This document shows positions 40,925 to 50,640 of a DNA stretch of 64,000 nucleotides, piece by piece; position 1 is the stretch's first letter; each line of letters begins with the position of its first letter. Below the pieces are notes generated by a model. The model saw only the letters and a list, made by a program, of their open reading frames with translations, was not told where the DNA came from and searched no databases. The DNA is taken from the NCBI GenBank assembly GCA_977006965.1, contig OZ345366.1, forward strand, positions 2,108,001-2,172,000, written 5' to 3'. The position numbers and the translations under genes were made by a program. This DNA comes from Phymatolithon calcareum (lineage: Eukaryota; Rhodophyta; Florideophyceae; Hapalidiales).

Positions 40925-42610
40925 TCACCCACTTCCCTCACTAATTTCGCTTGCCCGACTAACACTCAACAAGTTCAGTCTTCTCCTAATGCTCGCAGAA
41001 GCGAGCTGCCTCTTCAACGAGCCCCCTATGCCCCTTTGCCGTTCCACAGGATTCACAGGTTCCAGCATGGTGAGCACGCGCTGCGACCATCCCTCTTCAT
41101 CTTCCGCATCCATTCGATAAAGCGGCCGAGTAGCGGTGGTAGACAGTGGACCTCGATTGTTGCATTGCTCTGCGTTTCTGTCAAGCACATCTCCAATCGC
41201 GAATGATGCAACACGTTCCTGGCGATCTTGCTGACCCGACACTGCACGCTCGCTTTCGTTATTCTCGTCTCCGCGTTCTTCTTTCCGACTTGGCTTCAAC
41301 TTCCCTGCGCTCACTTTCGTATTGTCCGCTATATAGCTCTCCTGTATTTCCGGCCTCATTCCTCCAAAATCTGTAGGGAAGCCAAAACCAAAAATATCTG
41401 CGCTCATTGATCGGGGCATATTCTTCTGCTTCAATTCGGGGTTATCCTGTTGTTCAATCTTGTACTTGCGCAATTCAAAGAGGAACGCTGCAACAGCCTT
41501 ATTCTCCTCCATTTTTGCAAATTCACCAAGATCAAGCACGTGATCGTGAACAACGGTCGTGTCGCCCAGAATGCATTGCTTCGGCTTAGAATCGAAGGAG
41601 GCCATGGTGAAAGTAGTATTCCTGGATTGCGTGGAACCCGGAACGAAATCGTCATCAATATCTGGACAGCTCCCGTCTTGTCGCCCTCTCACATTCGAAG
41701 ACACATCTCCCTCCTGACATTCCGTTTGAAAGAGCCCGCAGAGTTCATCTTCCGCACACCGTGAATCAAGTGACTTGTTCCATTGCGAGCGACGCAACAC
41801 CCTTCCCCGCCTTCTCATCGGTACCCTGTGCGCAACATGAGCAAGCGTTGTCTTCGGCCCACAATTCACGTGCATTTCGCGGCCAGACATATGTGAACTA
41901 CTGTCAGCTGCGTGCATCATCTGCAGTGCATTTCCAGAGCCGAGCAATTGTGTGAGTCTAGCATTTCCAAACGCTGTCGTTGTAGTAGTAGTGGTCGTAG
42001 TCGTCGTCGTTATCGTGCCGAGTGAACAGTTGATGTCTTCACTTGCACAACTTGCTGCGCGTTGCGGTCCGACGGGTACTCTTGGATCCGGTGAGAACGG
42101 TGGGAGTTCCTGATTCTTATGCAGCGCAGCGGCGCGCGCAAGCGCCGTCGTGGCTTTGTACCTTCCTTCGGCGTCACGAGGCGGGGTGTTTGGAAGCGTG
42201 TCGTCATCACTGCGTGCCAAGAGATTCTTCACACGTTGAGAGATGGAACGGCGCGGAGATCGCTGCATCTCGCGCGAGAATCGCTGTGAACGGCGTGGAG
42301 ATCGTTGTGTTTGCTGCATTTCTCGAGGGCCCCATCCAGAACGAGAGCGGCATAGCCCGGCATGACCGGACCAGAAACGGGAGACTGGCGGCGGACCCTG
42401 ACCGCCGGGACGAAGCGGCGACTCCGGGGGAAGGAAAAGAGAGCCTGTGGCACCGACGAGACAACTCGAATCGACGCTGTTCCGGCGCCGCTCCCCGCTA
42501 TTGCGGACGATGACGGGTACCCCCTCGAAGGAGGGACGATTACCGTTGAATCGTCTGCGCAAAGATTGAAAGCGCGAGGGAATCGGAAGATCCATGCTTG
42601 GTCGCGTCAT
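40925..42610 (-). CDS. Orphan Arg/Ser-rich disordered protein with poly-Thr
   Basis: From the first ATG (42610) this gives 561 residues without a recognisable fold. The N-terminus is strongly basic with repeated QRSPRRS-type motifs (MQQTQRSPRRSQRF, MQRSPRRSISQRV), reminiscent of CDK or SR-kinase target sites. A run of twelve threonines (GTITTTTTTT...) is encoded by a degenerate trinucleotide microsatellite near 41979-42015. A helical Lys/Glu segment follows (FAKMEENKAVAAFLFELRK). An uninterrupted frame of this length on a strand opposite only short frames argues that it is real. It could be a nuclear regulatory or cell-cycle substrate protein; this is only inferred from composition. Confidence 0.6.
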   Translation of the reverse strand: MTRPSMDLPIPSRFQSLRRRFNGNRPSFEGVPVIVRNSGERRRNSVDSSCLVGATGSLFLPPESPLRPGGQGPPPVSRFWSGHAGLCRSRSGWGPREMQQTQRSPRRSQRFSREMQRSPRRSISQRVKNLLARSDDDTLPNTPPRDAEGRYKATTALARAAALHKNQELPPFSPDPRVPVGPQRAASCASEDINCSLGTITTTTTTTTTTTTAFGNARLTQLLGSGNALQMMHAADSSSHMSGREMHVNCGPKTTLAHVAHRVPMRRRGRVLRRSQWNKSLDSRCAEDELCGLFQTECQEGDVSSNVRGRQDGSCPDIDDDFVPGSTQSRNTTFTMASFDSKPKQCILGDTTVVHDHVLDLGEFAKMEENKAVAAFLFELRKYKIEQQDNPELKQKNMPRSMSADIFGFGFPTDFGGMRPEIQESYIADNTKVSAGKLKPSRKEERGDENNESERAVSGQQDRQERVASFAIGDVLDRNAEQCNNRGPLSTTATRPLYRMDAEDEEGWSQRVLTMLEPVNPVERQRGIGGSLKRQLASASIRRRLNLLSVSRASEISEGSG

Positions 42611-43073
42611 GGCAGTACTCTGGTGTGTAGGAAGGGCAAGAAAGCAGGCGTTGCTGTGCACGGAATACAGCAGCGACGAAGGTGGCCCGCGGAACGGATG
42701 ACTTAAAGTTTACAATCGCACAATGACGTCGCAGCTTGCGGTTGGCGGTGTGGGTGTGGAGAAATCCTTCAGTGGCAGGCTCCGATTACGTCGTGCCCAT
42801 CAGTTTTACTGGCTCGGAGCTGCAAAACTGGGCTATGTATGATATGAGGTCGGGCCGGGGAATTTGATCTTCCGCTTTCCTACTGCGTCATCTTTAGCAC
42901 AATCCGTGCACGTGGACGAGTAATTGCTCTACAAGTGTACTCTACATGACGTGTATGCCACTTACTCGCTAATTTCTCTCGATATGACAGAATCTGTCAC
43001 AGAATGGCCACTGAGGCCGATAATCCTGCTTACGCAAAGCGTTACTGTGACAAATTCAATTGATGGTACAAAA

Positions 43074-43116
43074 CTGTAATTCAACCTTCAATCTCAGATG
43101 GAAGGTTGAATTACAG
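43074..43116. repeat. 21-bp-arm inverted repeat, 1-nt spacer
   Basis: CTGTAATTCAACCTTC pairs perfectly with its complement; beyond one mismatch ATCT/AGAT extend the arms to 21 bp around a single C at 43095. Confidence 0.85.
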
Positions 43117-43194
43117 CTATGATCATGTCACGCGGGTCTGCCTAAATAAAGCTCAGGATTTATTTCCACTAATAAAATTACAGTTCCAGCTCTT

Positions 43195-43215
43195 AAATCC
43201 AATTTAATTGGATTT
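43195..43215. repeat. 10-bp-arm palindrome
   Basis: AAATCCAATT and AATTGGATTT flank one T. Confidence 0.75.
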
Positions 43216-44064
43216 TCCCGATCCAAAATCGCCCTAAAATATCTAAAGTTTAAGGTCGCCTGCAAGACTGCAAAATGCAAGCCAATTGCAATCCTCAAAA
43301 CTGAAGGCCCTTATTTTTCGTTTATGTTTTATCCATTCCTTGCACTGTAAGAGTCGGTAGATCATCATGATGCATCTGCATTTCGTCTGTCCAACCATTT
43401 TTGATTCATTGTCACCGCAAATGGGTGAGTCTGTAAACTTCATGTTATGATAGGCCCTACAAACTGAAATCCCTCTTCAACTGTAATTCGACTACCTGTC
43501 CCGAAGGGGTGTACAGTACAGTCCCTGCGGTTCAATGCTCACGGTTTTCTCCATTGCATCCTAGGATGTAAAGCTGTACATCTTGTACATCTATGTCATG
43601 CCACCTCGCGTACATGCAGCACTTTGTCCACGAGAAGGATGCGTCCTAGCCTGACCATAGTTGGTCCCTGGCGGTAGGCTCAGGCCTCGCCGATGATAAG
43701 TCTTTCAGTCATTGTGGATACCATCTTGGGCGTCGGTAGGTTCCGCTTGCATACGCTGACAAGGGAATGCAGGGCCACTCCTTCCGACTGTCAACTTGTG
43801 CAGCGTACCGCCATTGAACACAGTCACTATAGTTTTTGAATATGTGAAGAAAGCAGACCAAGAAAGGTTTAATCGCCATGCCGTTTCCAAGAAAGGGTCG
43901 GATCTATTCAAAAGCGCTAGTACTAGATATGTGCGGCATGGCGAACCTTCGTCGTCTCAATTCGAAAGACAAAAGTGGAGCTAGGCGTTAGTGGAGACAT
44001 ATATACCGTCCTGTCGAGTGGCCCGTGACTAGACTATCATCATGCATGATCATTCACGACTTTC

Positions 44065-44158
44065 GTGCCAGTGCCGCTAGTGTCGACTAAAGTAGGAATG
44101 AATGCATCGACGCAGTAATCCCTTCTTCAGTCGACATTCACGGCACTGGCACGAAGAT
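44065..44158. repeat. Imperfect foldback resembling a miRNA precursor
   Basis: CGTGCCAGTGCCG starts the left arm and CGGCACTGGCACG ends the right arm. The stem continues through GTCGACT/AGTCGAC and beyond for roughly 40 bp with scattered mismatches and a short terminal loop. Unlike the near-zero-spacer palindromes, mismatches are spread along the stem, as in miRNA precursors or decayed inverted transposon ends. Confidence 0.65.
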
Positions 44159-44429
44159 AATTGGTGGGTGGCGGGTCATTACGATCTACCGACACAGCTA
44201 CTACAGATTGGCCTTGCATGAATGCAAAAGGGTTCGTAGTGCGCGCACTGAAACCAGAGAAGCTTTATGGCTGGTGGTGCGTCACTAGTATTCCGAGCAG
44301 GATCTGGAATGCATCTAGTCTGCAAGTGCGCAAAGGTGCATTTCCAGGTCGCTTCCGACCCCTTGACTTTATACTGTTAGAGGAAAAATCGTGCCAAGCC
44401 TAATGAATTCTTTCCAGGAGTTCCTTTGA

Positions 44430-44830
44430 AATACCAGCTGACAGAAGAAGAACCCGAGATGACCGAAAAGCACTCTCCCAGTTACTATGCTTCACCGTCG
44501 TGTTTTACGACGACATGGTGTAGAACGCCTGACGAAATGGAGCTGTGAAACCCGGCCTCATTTGCGACCTCACAAGTGGCCTCCAACCTTTGCTCCGTCC
44601 GTCACCCTGCAGCCAATGCGGGAGCTCAAAGGTAAAAATTTTGTCTTCCTTGGAAGCGGTTGCTCCCTGTGTTCAGATGTGATGTATCTCTTTCTGAAAC
44701 TATTGCGGAGAAACTGCTTACTTCGACTTTTGATCCCATTCCAGCCATTGGTTCGCCGGAAGCATATTCCGTGCTTACTTATCATAGAACGTATACTGTA
44801 CCGGAATTTGTAATTCCCGTCACCTCGGCT
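44430..44830 (+). repeat. LINE-B fragment
   Basis: The segment shares the YQLTEEEPEMTEK coding end, the TTTTACGACGACATGG block and, near 44750, the GGAAGCATATTCCGTGCTT block with the full 3' end at 20.0-20.6 kb. It includes the internal part that is missing from the 9528 copy. The A-rich tail is absent. Confidence 0.6.
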
Positions 44831-46157
44831 GCTACGTGTCTTTTTATTTTTCGCCGGTCCCGGAAGTTCTGCTGGTCCACCCCATCGTCTGGACGCCTAC
44901 TCTTCCGTTTGTGCTGATGTGCGGCCGTGAACGTAGACGGAGACACACTCTGCACTCCAATCTTCCCTTCATTCCGTGTGCTCGTACTAAGGCTGGCGGC
45001 CAAGCCACGGTTGCCGCTTGACGACGAAACCAACATCGTTCGTCACCACGTTCTCTTCCTTCGCTTCGTTTCTTTGTTCGTCATCCGTGTCTCTATTGAG
45101 CCGGTGCTCTCATCGCTGAGCTCTCACAAACCCATGACGCGAAGGCCCTTGCTCGTGTCCGATCAATACAACCGCTGGAGATCCCGCAAGGCCGTGGAGT
45201 GTGCTCCGTGGACATCCATGCACCGACTCCATTTCCGCCAGAGTCGCAACTATTGCGCCTAGATCCGGGTGCAACTTTCACCCCTCGTCGAGCTCACTTA
45301 ATCGTAAGTCTGGGAAATGTGCTTCGAGGACGATACACCGTTTATTCCGGTTTGCCCCTCCTGGGGATGTGTCTTTTTCGTTGATCATATTCAGTTTCTT
45401 CCGCTAAACGCAAAGTCTCTCCCGCTTCTGTTTTGCTTTCTCACCCTGTTCTTGCCTGTATTTGTGTATGATGAGAACTGCTTTGCTTGGGACTGCATTT
45501 TCAACATCATCTCACGACACCTCCGTCGGTACCCGGTATTTTGCCATCACTTGTGAAATACGGCGTTTTTCTCGCGGGACATGAATTGAGACCACCAATG
45601 CGTTCTCACCCGCTAAAAGTTCGAAGCTTCCTACGGTCTAGTTTTTGGAGAGATATTGAACCGTTTTGCCGTAATGATTCGACGCATAGCGCCGAGATCA
45701 TATGAAGGGCCGGAAGAGTCGTTACTAGTCGGCCAGATGTCCTGCTGTATTCAATACAAGCCAGCATATCTCTCTACAATCCGTTGCCAAGATCGATCTT
45801 GCATGCTCGGTGGGGAGTCTAGGAAAGCCATCATTGCCTTCGCCTTCTCGCATAGACAAGTTCTTACTTACCATTAGCGTTCTGCACATCTGAAGTTCAA
45901 GACCCGTAAATTCCTCTTCTGTTCTTATTTTGGAGCCCATAGAGGGGAACGAAGGCAGCGACTTCTCGCGCGGGCTGACGTGTCTCTTCTCTAACTGGCA
46001 ATAACGGGAACTCGCCTAGGGACCACCAGTGGTGGTGGATGCATACACTCTGTTCGGTAAATAAAAATTCGCCGATAAGATTGTTTGGCCTCCAAAATCA
46101 ACATCCAGCTCACGCAGTGATAGGTTTCAGGAGGTCAGGGCTATGGACCAGCAGATC
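44831..46157. other. No recognisable gene
   Basis: Short frames overlap on both strands from 44.8 to 45.6 kb without a recognisable domain. The remainder is featureless at this level. Confidence 0.4.
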
Positions 46158-46860
46158 AGTTCGGCGGTGCGAAAACTTCGAGGTTTTACGATCGATTATA
46201 CAGACTTTCATAACAACTCTGAAAAATGTTGATCAACATTTTTTCACCCGACATTCATCCTGAATGATGTTACTGACGTCAATGCGTCTCAGGAGAGCCA
46301 CATTCGCCTCTGCGGCCGTTAGCTGACACCGAACACGAGTTCGCGCCGTGCGCAAACCTCGAGGTTTTAAGATCGATCGTACGCACCTGTGTAACAACTC
46401 AGAATCCACATTTTCTCGCCCGACATTCATCATGAACATTATTCATCCGACATTCATGTTACTAACATCAATGATGATCATTGCACCGCAAGAGAACCGC
46501 ATTCGCCTCTGTGACCGTTAACCGACACTGAACACGAGTTCGCGCTGTGCGAAATCTTCAAGGTTTTATGATCGATCGCACACCTGCGTAAGAACTCAGA
46601 ATCCAATTTTTTTCACCGACATTCATGTTATGGACATCATTGCACCCCAGGAACACCGCAATCGCCTCTGTGGCCGTTAGCCGACACCGAACACGAGTTC
46701 GCACCGTGCAAAACCTCGAGGCTTTATGATCGATCATACACACCTTCGTAGCAGCTCAGAAGCCACATTTTTAACCGACATTCATGTTATTGACGTCTTT
46801 GCACCCCAGGAGAGCTGCAATCGCCTCTTTGACCGTTAGCCGACACCGAACACGGCCTTC
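46158..46860. repeat. Tandem repeat array, four units of about 160-200 bp
   Basis: Units start with GTTCG near 46158, 46339, 46538 and 46697. Each contains CGAGGTTTTA(C/A/T)GATCGAT, ACAACTC(A/T)GAA, CCGACATTCAT and CATTCGCCTCTGTGACCGTTA-like blocks. Unit lengths differ through small indels. A 22-bp palindrome AAAAATGTTGATCAACATTTTT lies in the first unit (46222-46243). The array ends just before a TATA-like box at 46963. Confidence 0.8.
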
Positions 46861-46962
46861 ACGCCCCGTTTCTTCCACTGTTGCACACCACCCGCACGCC
46901 GACCGGCGCCGTCTCATCATACCCAACACCCACCCAGCGATCCAACTTCGCCGGCGCGGCCC

Positions 46963-46970
46963 CATATAAA
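46963..46970 (+). promoter_or_regulatory. TATA-like box upstream of EVE fragment
   Basis: CATATAAA lies about 315 bp upstream of the plus-strand EVE-domain fragment, and about 145 bp upstream of a Lys-rich frame starting near 47110. It suggests that a genuine promoter was carried with the fragment. Confidence 0.35.
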
Positions 46971-47277
46971 GCGTACGCAACCGGCATTCACAGCGAACAT
47001 CCCCCCGGCAACCAGCGCATTTGCACCGCTTCCCAACCTCCATCTTCTTCAGCGCAATTCGTCTTTCGTCAAGCTCATCCCACGTCGCCTTTGCACATTC
47101 CCGGCTACCATGATTGGCACTGGCTCCAAGTTCGCAAGGGGAGTTCTCCGTGGGCAAGCCTGAGAAGAAGATCAAGAAGACTGACGGCAAAGCCTCTAAG
47201 GCTAAGAAGGCCGGTGGACCCTAGAAGAAATCAGCAAACGTTCCGCTCAGATCGAGCGATATGCATCAGGCCTGGAC

Positions 47278-47424
47278 TACTGGAACTTCAGATCGGAGCC
47301 TTATACTCGCGTGGGGAACGTCGGTTACGTGAAGTTTTCCATTCATGACGTGGAGAATGAGGCGAATGGTAATACGAAGTGGGCTGGAGTGCGCAACTAC
47401 GTGGCGAGGAATTTTATGAGCGAA
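47278..47424 (+). pseudogene. EVE-domain (THYN1-like) N-terminal fragment, plus copy
   Basis: The frame encodes YWNFRSEPYTRVGNVGYVKF, SIHDVENE and WAGVRNYVARNFM, the first strands of an EVE domain. EVE proteins (THYN1, and prokaryotic relatives) bind modified bases in DNA or RNA. The upstream frame is Lys-rich, like the N-terminal tail of THYN1 proteins, but carries a TAG near 47221 and lies in another register. The rest of the domain is missing. Confidence 0.55.
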
Positions 47425-47444
47425 ACGAATTTCATTTGTTCATT

Positions 47445-47636
47445 TCACACATCCAATTCCCCTGCCCCGAAGTTGCGCACACCGTCCCAGGTTGTGATAC
47501 CATTCTCGTTCTCCAAGCCCTGAATTGAATACTTCACGTCACCTCCGTTCTGCACATGTGTATTCGGATCCGATCCGCAGTACCAGTAAGCCACACCAGA
47601 CTCATCACGTTTCCATTTGAAATGTTTTCGCGCCAC
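47445..47636 (-). pseudogene. EVE-domain fragment, inverted copy
   Basis: The minus-strand frame reads AYWYCGSDPNTHVQNGGDV, KYSIQGLENE and TWDGVRNFGAGE before stopping. It covers the same portion of the EVE domain as the plus copy 20 bp away and is truncated at almost the same point. Protein-level divergence between the two is high, so this is an old inverted duplication or two relatives brought together. Confidence 0.55.
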
Positions 47637-47830
47637 GCCTCCCTTTACCTCTTTGGATAATTGTCTTGTTTCGTCATGATTTCATAATCGGACTATGAGG
47701 TGAGCGTTAACGAGTGGAAGGAGATTAAAGAAGATGTGGGAGGAGTAAGTGGACATTTGTTCTTACTGGTGGGAGATAGAGAATTTGGTGTAGGCGGAGG
47801 AGTAGAGGGCACGAGCACTCACCGGGGGAA

Positions 47831-47947
47831 GAGGTAGTGGTGTGTTGGCTCTTGATGTGCTTCATCGCTTGTGGGTATCTGGGAGAAGTGGTTCCCAGTT
47901 GCTCACAAGCCATGAATCACATCAAGAGCTGAACACACCACTTCCTC
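47831..47947. repeat. 56-bp-arm imperfect foldback, 6-nt loop
   Basis: The left arm 47831-47885 (GAGGTAGTGGTGTGTTGGCT...) pairs with the right arm 47892-47947 through GTGGTGTGTT, GCTCTTGATGTG, TTCAT, GCTTGTG and CTGGGA blocks separated by single mismatches. The geometry is that of a miRNA-type precursor hairpin. No coding frame is convincing here. Confidence 0.8.
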
Positions 47948-48559
47948 ACTACAAGTGGTTGTGTAGAATGTACTTAGAGGGTCGTATGAAATCATTTGTG
48001 TTAACTCACCCACGCCTGTTTTGATTTCTCCACTACGCGCATCGACGTCCATTTGGTCACGCCAACATTTGCAATCACTAGTAGGCGGCATAAGAGCATG
48101 TTGTGAAAATTAAAGTTCATCCTTGATAGGGATTCCAACGTGGATATGACGTTCTAGTTTGAGCCCACGAAATCAGCCCCCGTTCCGCAATGGATGGGAT
48201 TTAAGAAACCGTGACATATATATTCACAAACACCTGCTCACAGGCTCCGTCGAACCCGTCTCAAGTAAATCATTCACATTTAAACTTTCTTGAAATTCGG
48301 TGCAAACGGAAAACTGATACGTTTTTCGGTCAAGGCCTCCTAAGGGCTGCTCTACTTTAATGTCTGGTATTCTATCTGAACCCCTAGCATGTACTCGATT
48401 GTGAAAAACTGAAAAGTGCAAAAAGAGCCTAAAATGTTGTACGCGGTCGCAAGGAAAACGGAAGGTGTGTCACAAAAACTGAATCTTCTTTTTCCTTCTC
48501 GAAAACGCATTGCCATTTTGAGGTTGCTGACTCCCAAGGCTCTCATTGTTCGCTAAGAA
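47948..48559. other. No recognisable gene
   Basis: Only short, non-matching frames are present. Confidence 0.4.
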
Positions 48560-48990
48560 TTTTTAGTTTTTTTTATAATTCAAGTTTATTTAAAAGCCCC
48601 ACAGACTTCCGATGATATGGGCAAGGCTTCCTCTAATGCTACCTACTTTTGTGCAGCTCACGAAACGCCCACCAGAATGACGGACGGGAAAACTCAGGAT
48701 TCAAGGTAATCCTATTTCAGTCCTCTACGGGGTTGTTGGTGCTTGAACTCGACCGCTTTTTGCCTTGCCCTCTGCTAATCAATACAGGCCTTCTTCGTTC
48801 TCCATGCGTACTATGAGTGTCTTGCTAAATAGTAAGAGCTCATCTAGCGCCTTTTCTGCTTCCATTCTTTTTTCTCCTTCGAGGTCGTACCCTGCTAGCC
48901 TGTGTTCAAGGGTCTCCATATGCTCTCTGGCTCTGGTGCCGAATTCTTCAGCCATACTTGTTGTTGACACCTGTGGGAATCTGCCACAGG
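48560..48990 (-). repeat. LINE-B 3' end, minus-strand copy
   Basis: On the minus strand the coding end reads EAEKALDELLLFSKTLIV (near 48790-48870), matching the family signature EKALDKLLFF. The GGGGCTTTTAAATAAACTTGAATT tail with an A-run lies at 48565-48600. The 3' UTR between them is diverged. Confidence 0.55.
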
Positions 48991-50019
48991 CATACTACAG
49001 CTCGAGTAGAAATTTTAGTGATACTTGCGTAATGATGTTTTTGGCAGAGAAAGCTTTCTCCAGATGCAGATCAAGATACCCGAAGTAGGGCTTGGTGATG
49101 CGGTGGGCGCGTAGCGGCAACATCCGTGCCTTCTTCTTAGTCCACGGCACTGATTGCCATGAAAGTTGATATCAGGGCCTCGTGTGATCTGAGCAATAGG
49201 TCCAGCTAGATGACTAAAGCAAATCTATATAGCTCCATGGAAGCGCACAGCTCGAGGGGCAGGATCTCCATTCGCACGCACTCTCCCCACTGCCCCGTTC
49301 CTAGGTCCGAGTATCCAAAGCCCGACAATCTTAATATCCGTCCACCGGGGAACGCACCAACCGCACTGCCCCATTATTAGGCTCTAGTACCAACCGCCCA
49401 AAACCTTAGGATCAGAGTCCCACCTGGTTGAGTTTGAGACCCTATATATTGTCAGGATGGGTGGTTGGAAAACAGTCAAGCTCTTCTGGAGCCACGTCGA
49501 TTCGTGAGGTCTGACGTGGCGACGGCAACGGCGCGCGTAATGTTGTAGATAAACTGATGTTTCGACTTGCTCGCCGGCTTGACTCGATGACGTTCATAAT
49601 GATAGATGCGCCGATGTAACAGCGAATAAGTACAACTTTTGCTTGGATTGTCGGAGACGATCGTGCCAAGCTTTCATGTTGAAATGTACGGCCCTTCGCA
49701 CCCAATCCGATCACGCGCAAGGCCCATTCCCAGTGGCATGGCGCGAACTTCGAATTGAATAGGGACAAACTTGCGGTAGGAAGGCTTTTGAGAAGCACAA
49801 GTGAGTTGAAAGCGTCGCAACGGCCTAATGCGTAAGGTACAGCGTCCCTTTAGAATGTCACATTGCGTTGGTGAGGTCGACCTACCAATGGCATGGGAAT
49901 TATTCCACCTTTCGGAGAATCCGTCTTCCTTGCACTTGGTCGCACCCCTTTTCCGTCTGCGTACGAAAAAGTGTGTTCCGTCGACAGGGGAATTAATCCG
50001 AGAATCTTTTTTGAAGCAA
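48991..50019. other. Unrecognised, partly repetitive
   Basis: Two diverged direct units about 80 bp apart start CACTGCCCC near 49289 and 49368. No gene is recognised. Confidence 0.35.
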
Positions 50020-50215
50020 AGGATTAGTTTTTTTTATTTAAAAGCCGTCAGTAACACTCCTAAGACTATACGGGAGCAGTTTTTCCGAACTTGTTCATTC
50101 TAGTATACCGCCTGGTCCCTAATACGGGGACTCGTCGTTTTCCATATTATCAATTATGGTGACGCTGAAGAGTAGTAGGAAGTCTAATGCCTTTTCCATT
50201 GTTAACATTTTTCAG
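50020..50215 (-). repeat. LINE-B 3' tail, minus-strand copy
   Basis: The minus strand encodes MEKALDFLLLFSVTI and, past the coding end, GTGTTACTGACGGCTTTTAAATAAAAAAAA, the LINE-B tail. It lies directly beside a plus-strand LINE-A end. Confidence 0.6.
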
Positions 50216-50224
50216 GAATCCAGT

Positions 50225-50640
50225 TCATACTTAACCCTAGAAGCTGCACGGTCCATCATCAAAACCGCACCTTTCGACAAAGCTTAGGCGTATACAATTT
50301 TTAGCCCCAGAGCTCAATATAAGCCGCAGGCGCATTGCAACTACCCTCAATCAACTTGTTGCACATTGTTGCTCGCTAGTAGCAGCTTTTCAAGATGGCT
50401 CGGTTGAATTCGACCCTATATGCAAGGCCTGCTCAGTGGGAACCAAGGATACTGTGGAGCAACTACTCCTACGCTGTAGTGGACGAACTGTGTCAAGACA
50501 CCAGACTATAGGTTGAATTGGCACAAAAACGGTAAAGGAAATGTGCAATGATAAGCCACTCGAGAGGATGTTTGAAGACATCCCCAGGACCTAACTTTTG
50601 TTAGCGTTTCTAGAATAAAGAAAGAAAGAAGTTCTTCTTT
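50225..50640 (+). repeat. LINE-A 3' end, second copy
   Basis: The segment matches 10650-11050 throughout: EARSIIK-type codons, CCAGAGCTCAATATAAGCC, the knuckle C-K-A-C-S-V-G-T-K...LLLRCSG, and a tail TTAGCGTTTCTAGAATAAAGAAAG. Here the knuckle is not cut by a stop, unlike the 10.8-kb copy, but other frameshifts exist. Confidence 0.75.

Larger units (their letters stand above)
42611..44064. other. Non-coding stretch with hairpins
   Basis: No gene is recognised. Inverted repeats lie at 43074-43116 and 43195-43215. The first bases should hold the promoter of the orphan gene ending at 42610. Confidence 0.5.

Noticed and set aside
41979-42015. Trinucleotide GTA/GTC repeat as an independent satellite
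   Set aside because: It encodes the Thr run inside the orphan gene, so it is described there.
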